Shown piece by piece: positions 16,984-22,437 of a DNA stretch of 22,437 nucleotides. The stretch spans positions 1-22,437 of the IMG/VR virus record IMGVR_UViG_3300017759_000100; one strand, 5' to 3'. Position 1 is the first letter of the stretch. Each line of letters starts with the position of its first letter. The stretch comes from a virus. The notes under the pieces were generated by a model. It did no database searches. It had not been told where the DNA came from and saw nothing but the letters and a program-made list of their open reading frames with translations. A program made the position numbers and the translations under genes.

Positions 16984-18168
16984 TTATAAATTAAATCTGT
17001 TTTTATATGCTTTATAGTTTTGTGTTACTTCGTCCGCTGTTAACGCTTTAGAATACACTTTTACTATTGGTATACTTCCGTCAACTCCTTCACCGTTATT
17101 ATCAAACCTCATACCTGCCATAAATTTAGAGCTGCTTGGAAAAGTATGTGAACCACTGTATGTTGCTGTGTGTTGTTGAATACCATTTATATAAATTTTA
17201 GCCACACCAGCATTGGTAAACGTATAAACTAAATGATTAAATTTAGTTGTATCTATCGTAAGTCCACTTGGTACTATCCAAGCGTTGGTTCCAATTGATC
17301 CAAAATAATATAATAACTGACCATCTGTTCCTATTGAAAGATCTGGATTGTGAAAATTACTATCACCTGAGTTTGTTGCGCTAAACCATCTGTCATGAGA
17401 CGCAAATCCAACGGCTTTTACAACACCTTCGTAAGTTACAGATGTATAAGAGCTTAAGTTAATAGCAGTGCTTGATACTATACGATCATCTGTTCCATCA
17501 AAATCAGGTTGACCCGTGCTATCAAACGATACGTTTGATATATCTATATTTATTGTTCTTTTTAAGTCTATTAACCCTTGTGTAGCTGAGCGATTATTTT
17601 CAACGTAAGGTGTTGCGTGTGTATTTCTGATAGCTTGTTGACCAGATACATATACATTTGTGCTACTTGTTACTCCTCTAACAGCTACCCAATATGTTGT
17701 TGCGCTAGCATTAACTGTAGCGGTATAATTGTAACGAGTCCACTCAGTTGTCAGTGTTATAGTAGGGCTAGTTCTATAACCGCTTGAGTTATCATAAATA
17801 GTAAGATGACATGTTCCAGAACCTTTTAACCATACACTGTAATTAATAGAATCTCCAGCAACATTAATAGAAAACGTACTAAATCTACTATAAAGTTGGT
17901 TGTTAGAATCATTTGTGTTTCCAGTAAATCTTGAATATGATCCACCAGGTGCTGTTGCGTCTACTACATTTGTTTCTTGAGCTGTACAAATATATACAAC
18001 TTCTGGATACGATGATGTAACGGTACCACCCATATCATATATTAAATTTTCTGTCGTTTCACCTGGGTAAAATCTAGTTGGTGTGTTTACGTCAGCCACG
18101 CCATACCCAGTGTCGTATCCATATATTAAACCGTCTGTTACTATATTTGTTCCTCTTGCTATTCCCAT
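16984..18168 (-). CDS. LamG/concanavalin-like lectin-fold appendage protein (394 residues)
   Basis: First of three related proteins. Residues 1-42 form the shared leader (VTDGLIYGYDTGYGVAD, then PTRFYPGETTENL). Residues about 60-180 resemble a carbohydrate-binding jelly roll (YSRFSTFSINVAGDSINYSV ... LTTEWTRYNYTATVNAS). The linker (LIDLKRTINIDISNVSFDST, then QPDFDGTDDRI) is nearly that of the 404-residue protein. Residues about 230-394 are LamG-like, with FNHLVYTFTNAGVAKIYING, a middle strand KFMAGMRFDNNGEGVDGSIP and the end VYSKALTADEVTQNYKAYKN. The ATG overlaps the stop of the large fibre gene by 1 nt (TAATG), which ties its output to that fibre. The expected role is glycan recognition at the host surface, attached to a fibre or baseplate through the shared N-terminus. 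Confidence 0.82.
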   Translation of the reverse strand: MGIARGTNIVTDGLIYGYDTGYGVADVNTPTRFYPGETTENLIYDMGGTVTSSYPEVVYICTAQETNVVDATAPGGSYSRFTGNTNDSNNQLYSRFSTFSINVAGDSINYSVWLKGSGTCHLTIYDNSSGYRTSPTITLTTEWTRYNYTATVNASATTYWVAVRGVTSSTNVYVSGQQAIRNTHATPYVENNRSATQGLIDLKRTINIDISNVSFDSTGQPDFDGTDDRIVSSTAINLSSYTSVTYEGVVKAVGFASHDRWFSATNSGDSNFHNPDLSIGTDGQLLYYFGSIGTNAWIVPSGLTIDTTKFNHLVYTFTNAGVAKIYINGIQQHTATYSGSHTFPSSSKFMAGMRFDNNGEGVDGSIPIVKVYSKALTADEVTQNYKAYKNRFNL

Positions 18169-21100
18169 TATATTGCTCTTACTAATGATTTAATATTCCA
18201 AGTACTTGATGTTGTAGTTGCTCTCAACCTAAAATTAGACGATGATAAATCTACTGCTAAAGTTACATCTGATGTATCGCCTAAATCTACTGTTGATGTT
18301 TCATTAAAAGAAACATTTGTTCCATCACTACAAGCAACAACAGTACCCGCTCTAATATTACTACTTTTGTAAATAACATAATCAAAGAAAACAGCTGCGT
18401 AAGTAGTTCCACTTATACTAGCAACAGTTGTGGTTGTACTAGCGGAAGTTACAGAAGCGTTATCTATTAAAGCATTTTTTATTTTTATATTACCTACAAA
18501 AGTTGCGTTTTTAGAAAAAGCTATAGCATTTGAAGAAAACCCAATATAATTACTCGTGTCTGATCTATTATATATATTTCCACCTCCAGATGCACCACCA
18601 ACGTGTATATGCCCATTAGCATGGAAAGCATCATCTGTTCTAAGTATATTAGCACCGTCTCTAAATAAAGTAACATCAGCCCCTAAAGTTAAATCACCAC
18701 CACTAACAGTTACATCACCTTCAAAAGTTGCGTTACCAGTATCTAATGCTAAAGTCATAGCATCAATACTTGTTGTTTTTATTTTAAAATTAGTACCAGA
18801 TGCTTCTAATGTAGGATCTAAACCTCCACCAGCTAAATTATCAAATTTTAATGTTGGTGTAGATTTTGATATTTCTACATCCATATTAAATTTAGCTTTA
18901 TTTGTACCTGAAAAATCTAAAGTACCATAGTTATAACCTATATCGTGTGTCGTATGTTTTATATATGCAGTCTTAGAAACTGGATTTCCATCAGATTGTT
19001 TTGATCTACTTTGAAAAGCTAGTTTAGCAGAATCATTTGTAGTATTGTTTGAAGATGGTGACACAGTCATCATATACACAGTCTGTGAATTAGCACCTTC
19101 AAAAATACTTAAAGCACCTGTTTCATCAGGTCGTAAATACATAGTTTCACCTGATGTATGTTTTATTCTCATAGCACCAGAGCCAGTACCTTTTATATAA
19201 GGGTTAGCACCCTGAACTTCAAATACATTACCACCAACATACAAGTTAACTCCAACTTTAAGTTTATTTGTTATGTCCCAAGTGTCATCACCATCGTCAA
19301 ATATTAAACTCGCTTGTGTTACACCATTGCCTCTATAAATAGATATACCAGATGTAGCAGCTGTTGCTGTATCTGGTGATCCTTGAGTTGTGTTAAGTTG
19401 TAATATATTATCTTCAACCTCTACAGTTGTAGTATTTAAAGTTGTAGTTGTACCATTAACAGTTAAAGCGCCTGCAATTGTAACATTGCTTCCAAAACTT
19501 ACATTACCTCCATCAAACCAAGAGTTACCAGCTGAATCTATACGAACTTTTTCTACATTGTTATTAGTGCCATCTGAACTCATTAACGAGAACAAACCTT
19601 TATCTAAATCTGCACCAGTTGATCCCCTAGAAATTATTCTAGATATAGTATAATCTGCTGATCTTACTAAAAAATCAGCATCGTCTGCTTGTACATAAAG
19701 ATCACCAGCTACTGTTGCACCTCCTAGAACCTGCATTGTAGTGCTTAAATCTCTATTTATTAATACTAAATCTGTGTTATCAGTATTACCTATTCTTCCT
19801 CTAAACTCTAATCTATCAAGAGCTCCGTTATAGTTAATATCAAAGTTTTGAACACCACTTCCTTCTGAAAATATTATTGTGCCATTTGGATCAGTATTAG
19901 CGCCACCATCATTATATAATGTTAATGTAGGATCATCTTTTTGAATAGTTAAATCACCAGTCATTGTATCACCAGCTTTAAGTACTTTCGTATTATCAGT
20001 TCCAGTTACATTTGTTAAAGCACTTCCATCACCTGAAAAACCAGTTGCAACAACCGTACCTGTTACACTAACTCCTGTGTTTGTGGTTGCTAATTTTAAA
20101 TTGTTATCGAAATATAAGTCAACAGATCCATCACTATAAGCAGCTATACCGTTTTCACCATTTGCTGGTCTAATAAATATATCATCATATGCTTGTAGAT
20201 ATAAATCGTGATTTGTTCCTTGAGATTTTATATATAGATCACCAGTAGCTGTACTAGCATTAGTTTCAATAATAGAATCACTACCAGTGTGTTTTATAAC
20301 TAAATCACCATCGTTACCAAAAGTAGCTGGATAATTATCTTTCCAGTTAATAGAAGCATATAAACTAGAGTTCATGTATTTATCAAGATAATTAGTATCA
20401 CCTTGTAAGTATTTATAACCAAATATATGATTTATTCTAGTTGATGATGTATTCCAGTTAGTTAATGTATATTTAATTTTATTTATAACAGTGTTGTTAC
20501 CACCATGATAAGTTCTAACCGTAGCGTGAGGTTGATCATTTTCGGAATATATAGATGTGTAGTTAGAGCCGTTATCTGAAGATATTTCTATATCAATATC
20601 TTTAGCTCTCCATTGTGATGCACCAAAAGAAAGACCATACCATTGACCATAGTTAAGCCCGAAACCACTAATTTCTATTATTATAGTGTCTGTGTTGGAT
20701 GTTGATATACTAACTGTTTCTTCATGAGCAAGGAACGCATTTAATAATGAACTGGTTGAAATAGCCGTGCCGTTTTTAGTAGCAGCAACAGTTAATCTTT
20801 TTGTAGCACCAGCAAAAGCATTTGGAGAAACACCTGGCATGTAAACATGATATGTGTCTTCTAAAGCTGTGTTAAACGTAAAACCTCCTAATTGTACTTG
20901 ACTATCATTTTTAACTTTACTATAAAGTGTACCAACACCTAAAGTAAGACTACCATCATCACTTTGTTCTCTTCTAAGGTTTAAATCTTCATTGTAAGAA
21001 CTAATTATACCTTCATCAACATTTATTCTTCTATTAAAGTAAAAGTTTGATCTATCAGTTTGTATATGACAGTGACCTGTGTTTGCGGGACCAAACTCTC

Positions 21101-22133
21101 CATAACCACCAGGAGTGGTTATTCTAAACATATGACCGTTACCTTCTTCTAACTTTGTGTTTGTATCAGGTAAGTATATTTCACCACCTTTAACAGTTAA
21201 ATTATTTTCAATAGTTAAACTACTATCAATAGTAAATATGTTTGCAGCTTCAAGAACAGAACTACTATTAACACCAGGATCACTAGCTGAAGCACCTGAA
21301 TGCGTCCATGTACCCACTCTATTTGTAACAGTGTAATAACCACCAACAGAATGATTTGGCATGAACATATACAAATCATATGTATTAGATGCCGAGTTAT
21401 CCCATACTAGTTCTGCAAGCGCACTGTTTGATCCAGTTCTTTCATACCAAGAATTAAATCCTTGACCATTAGGACCTCCACCATTTCCATTAGATGTTTT
21501 AACATATAGTTTAATAGAATAATCTTGACCATTAGAAGCGTTATACCCTTGGTGTCCTTCTATTTCTATAATAGCTACATTACCACCTTGTGAAAAACTT
21601 GATAAAGTACCTAGTTTTCTCCAACCAGCCGTACCGCCAACATCAGGCATTGCATAAATTGGAGATTGCGTAGCTGGTAGGTTTGTTAAATTACTACCAT
21701 CACCGGAAAAAGACGCTGCTGTTACAGATCCCACAAAAGTTGCATTACCTGGAGCATCTAACGTAAACCTTATGTTACTTCCAGGAGAGCCTACTCCCAT
21801 TTGTAAGGTAGCAGAATTTGTACCACCATTTCTTATATACCAGGCATTATTATTATTTGTGTTGTCAAATATAACAGCACCATTACCATCAATATTAATA
21901 TGATTTGAATCAAGATTAATAGCACCTGCAAAAGTTGCTGCTGAACTTGCGATTCTAAATTTTTCTGACCCACCAATTTGATAAACTTGGTCTGATGTAG
22001 TATTAAGCACTAAAGCTCCACCAACAGATGAAAATGTAATAGCACTTGAGTTGTCCGTGTCTGTTAAAGTAAGAGACGGACTAGCATCAGATATGTTTAT
22101 GTTCCCTGTGGGAGATAAAAATGGTATTGCCAT
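18168..22133 (-). CDS. Large mosaic tail fibre (1321 residues) without an S74 domain
   Basis: A long beta-structured fibre. Beta-helical parts with ATFAG or ATFVG phrases lie near both ends (for example AATFAGAINLD at about 65-75 and GNATFEGDVTVSGGD late). Two copies of the GDGSxLTN motif are seen, near residues 143-152 (SFSGDGSNLTNLP) and about 700 (FSGDGSALTNV); this motif recurs in many marine phage fibres. Between them are two inserted domains that look like jelly rolls: about 155-290 (WRKLGTLSSFSQGGNVAIIE ... YDLYMFMPNHSVGGYYTV) and about 405-600 (YHVYMPGVSPNAFAGATKRL ... QWRAKDIDIEISSDNGSNYT). The last 95 residues form a separate compact beta domain ending LRATTTSSTWNIKSLVRAI, which I know from other phage fibres. 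It lacks an S74 domain, so its folding must rely on other factors. It is the first gene after the terminator at 22153. Confidence 0.83.
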   Translation of the reverse strand: MAIPFLSPTGNINISDASPSLTLTDTDNSSAITFSSVGGALVLNTTSDQVYQIGGSEKFRIASSAATFAGAINLDSNHINIDGNGAVIFDNTNNNNAWYIRNGGTNSATLQMGVGSPGSNIRFTLDAPGNATFVGSVTAASFSGDGSNLTNLPATQSPIYAMPDVGGTAGWRKLGTLSSFSQGGNVAIIEIEGHQGYNASNGQDYSIKLYVKTSNGNGGGPNGQGFNSWYERTGSNSALAELVWDNSASNTYDLYMFMPNHSVGGYYTVTNRVGTWTHSGASASDPGVNSSSVLEAANIFTIDSSLTIENNLTVKGGEIYLPDTNTKLEEGNGHMFRITTPGGYGEFGPANTGHCHIQTDRSNFYFNRRINVDEGIISSYNEDLNLRREQSDDGSLTLGVGTLYSKVKNDSQVQLGGFTFNTALEDTYHVYMPGVSPNAFAGATKRLTVAATKNGTAISTSSLLNAFLAHEETVSISTSNTDTIIIEISGFGLNYGQWYGLSFGASQWRAKDIDIEISSDNGSNYTSIYSENDQPHATVRTYHGGNNTVINKIKYTLTNWNTSSTRINHIFGYKYLQGDTNYLDKYMNSSLYASINWKDNYPATFGNDGDLVIKHTGSDSIIETNASTATGDLYIKSQGTNHDLYLQAYDDIFIRPANGENGIAAYSDGSVDLYFDNNLKLATTNTGVSVTGTVVATGFSGDGSALTNVTGTDNTKVLKAGDTMTGDLTIQKDDPTLTLYNDGGANTDPNGTIIFSEGSGVQNFDINYNGALDRLEFRGRIGNTDNTDLVLINRDLSTTMQVLGGATVAGDLYVQADDADFLVRSADYTISRIISRGSTGADLDKGLFSLMSSDGTNNNVEKVRIDSAGNSWFDGGNVSFGSNVTIAGALTVNGTTTTLNTTTVEVEDNILQLNTTQGSPDTATAATSGISIYRGNGVTQASLIFDDGDDTWDITNKLKVGVNLYVGGNVFEVQGANPYIKGTGSGAMRIKHTSGETMYLRPDETGALSIFEGANSQTVYMMTVSPSSNNTTNDSAKLAFQSRSKQSDGNPVSKTAYIKHTTHDIGYNYGTLDFSGTNKAKFNMDVEISKSTPTLKFDNLAGGGLDPTLEASGTNFKIKTTSIDAMTLALDTGNATFEGDVTVSGGDLTLGADVTLFRDGANILRTDDAFHANGHIHVGGASGGGNIYNRSDTSNYIGFSSNAIAFSKNATFVGNIKIKNALIDNASVTSASTTTTVASISGTTYAAVFFDYVIYKSSNIRAGTVVACSDGTNVSFNETSTVDLGDTSDVTLAVDLSSSNFRLRATTTSSTWNIKSLVRAI
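18498..21938 (-). repeat. Dispersed AAAAGTTGC repeat inside the 1321-residue fibre gene (four copies)
   Basis: Plus-strand copies begin at 18498, 18723, 21735 and 21930, again coding Ala-Thr-Phe on the minus strand. They cluster at the two ends of the gene and are absent from the central jelly-roll-like parts. Confidence 0.7.
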
Positions 22134-22152
22134 ATTAGTTTATTTGAGTAGT

Positions 22153-22178
22153 AAAAAAGACGGTACTCACGTACCGCC
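22153..22178 (-). terminator. Intrinsic (rho-independent) terminator, probably bidirectional
   Basis: On the coding strand the sequence GGCGGTAC GTGA GTACCGTC can form an 8-bp stem (one G-U pair) closed by a GTGA loop, which is of the stable GNRA type, followed at once by six T. An A run upstream (22182-22189) could pair with the T run and lengthen the stem. The reverse orientation also has a T tract, so it could stop transcription from both sides. It lies 15 bases after the stop of the gene ending at 22194 and 19 bases before the start of the 1321-residue fibre. Confidence 0.85.
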
Positions 22179-22193
22179 TAATTTTTTTTATTA

Positions 22194-22437
22194 TTAACCT
22201 ATTTTGGTAATAAGTATTTTGTAAGCGCCATCAGTAACAGTTTGTCCAAATAGAACATCAACTGTATTACCAGCATTGTCTGGTCTATCAACATCTACAT
22301 TAACTGTTTGATGTTTTTTATCTGAATTTGTACTAGCACTTGAAGATGTTTCTATAACTTGACATAAAACGTTTCTAGTACCAAGACCATGCGTTACTGT
22401 GTATGTATTACTTGTTTTAGAAACTGAACTTTCTGTG
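22194..22437 (-). CDS. C-terminal end of a phage tail fibre or appendage protein (5' part outside the window)
   Basis: The last 81 codons of a gene that continues beyond base 22437, ending in TAA at 22194. The readable end runs TESVSKTSNTYTVTHGLG, then TRNVLCQVIETSSSAST, and closes with FGQTVTDGAYKILITKIG. The order of a TVTHGLGT turn, a V-x-Q-V strand, an acidic Val-Asp-rich stretch (VNVDVDRPDNAGNT) and the ending TDGAYKILITKIG is a well-known C-terminal beta domain of phage fibres and related structural proteins. It is followed by a strong terminator. Nothing can be said about the size or N-terminus. Confidence 0.72.
   Translation of the reverse strand, partial: TESSVSKTSNTYTVTHGLGTRNVLCQVIETSSSASTNSDKKHQTVNVDVDRPDNAGNTVDVLFGQTVTDGAYKILITKIG

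Noticed and set aside
18556-19653. Two plus-strand open frames of 124 and 87 codons
   Set aside because: Both are antisense to the 1321-residue fibre; their composition follows from the repeated coding sequence on the other strand.
9150-22133. Possible diversity-generating retroelement acting on the receptor genes
   Set aside because: No reverse transcriptase, no template repeat and no A-biased variable repeat pair was visible. The repeats seen encode conserved structural phrases. The enzyme could lie outside the window, but nothing here requires it.

Overview
The window is a stretch of a tailed double-stranded DNA phage (or a closely related prophage), AT-rich, tightly packed, with every credible gene on the minus strand. 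Transcription therefore runs from base 22437 towards base 1. Starts show no Shine-Dalgarno sequence; they sit behind A/T-only leaders, as is usual in Bacteroidota and their phages. The large terminase, portal and capsid proteins look like those of podovirus-like Bacteroidota phages of the crAss-like type. The fibre proteins and small structural proteins look like those common in marine phages. A phage of a marine Bacteroidota host (perhaps flavobacterial) is the best reading, but no hallmark replication gene is in view, so the family is an inference.

Layout in the direction of transcription. (1) 22437-22194: the 3' end of a fibre or appendage protein, followed by an intrinsic terminator. (2) 22133-11192: the host-recognition and fibre region. 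It holds a 1321-residue fibre, three related LamG-like lectin-fold proteins (394, 235 and 404 residues) with a 111-residue protein between the first two, and a 1169-residue fibre ending in a self-cleaving S74 chaperone domain. (3) 11199-8398: small and medium virion-associated genes: a DUF7936-like protein, a 578-residue beta-rich appendage protein, a 123-residue conserved protein and a 94-residue coiled-coil protein. (4) 8420-7377: a 72-residue protein, a 198-residue protein that looks like two tandem co-chaperonin (Cpn10/GroES-like) barrels, and a helical 91-residue protein placed where a small terminase would be. (5) 7377-1: the packaging and head module in classic order: large terminase, portal, probable scaffold, major capsid protein (cut by the window edge).

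The genes form one late-expressed virion assembly programme. The terminase pumps DNA through the portal into a shell of the capsid protein built around the scaffold, while the fibre and lectin proteins make the adsorption apparatus. Most junctions are 1-nt stop/start overlaps (TAATG or TGATG), 1-2 nt gaps, or short overlaps, which points to a polycistronic message with coupled translation. No RNA gene, CRISPR array, integrase, reverse transcriptase or insertion sequence was seen. No gene-free stretch exceeds about 70 bases.
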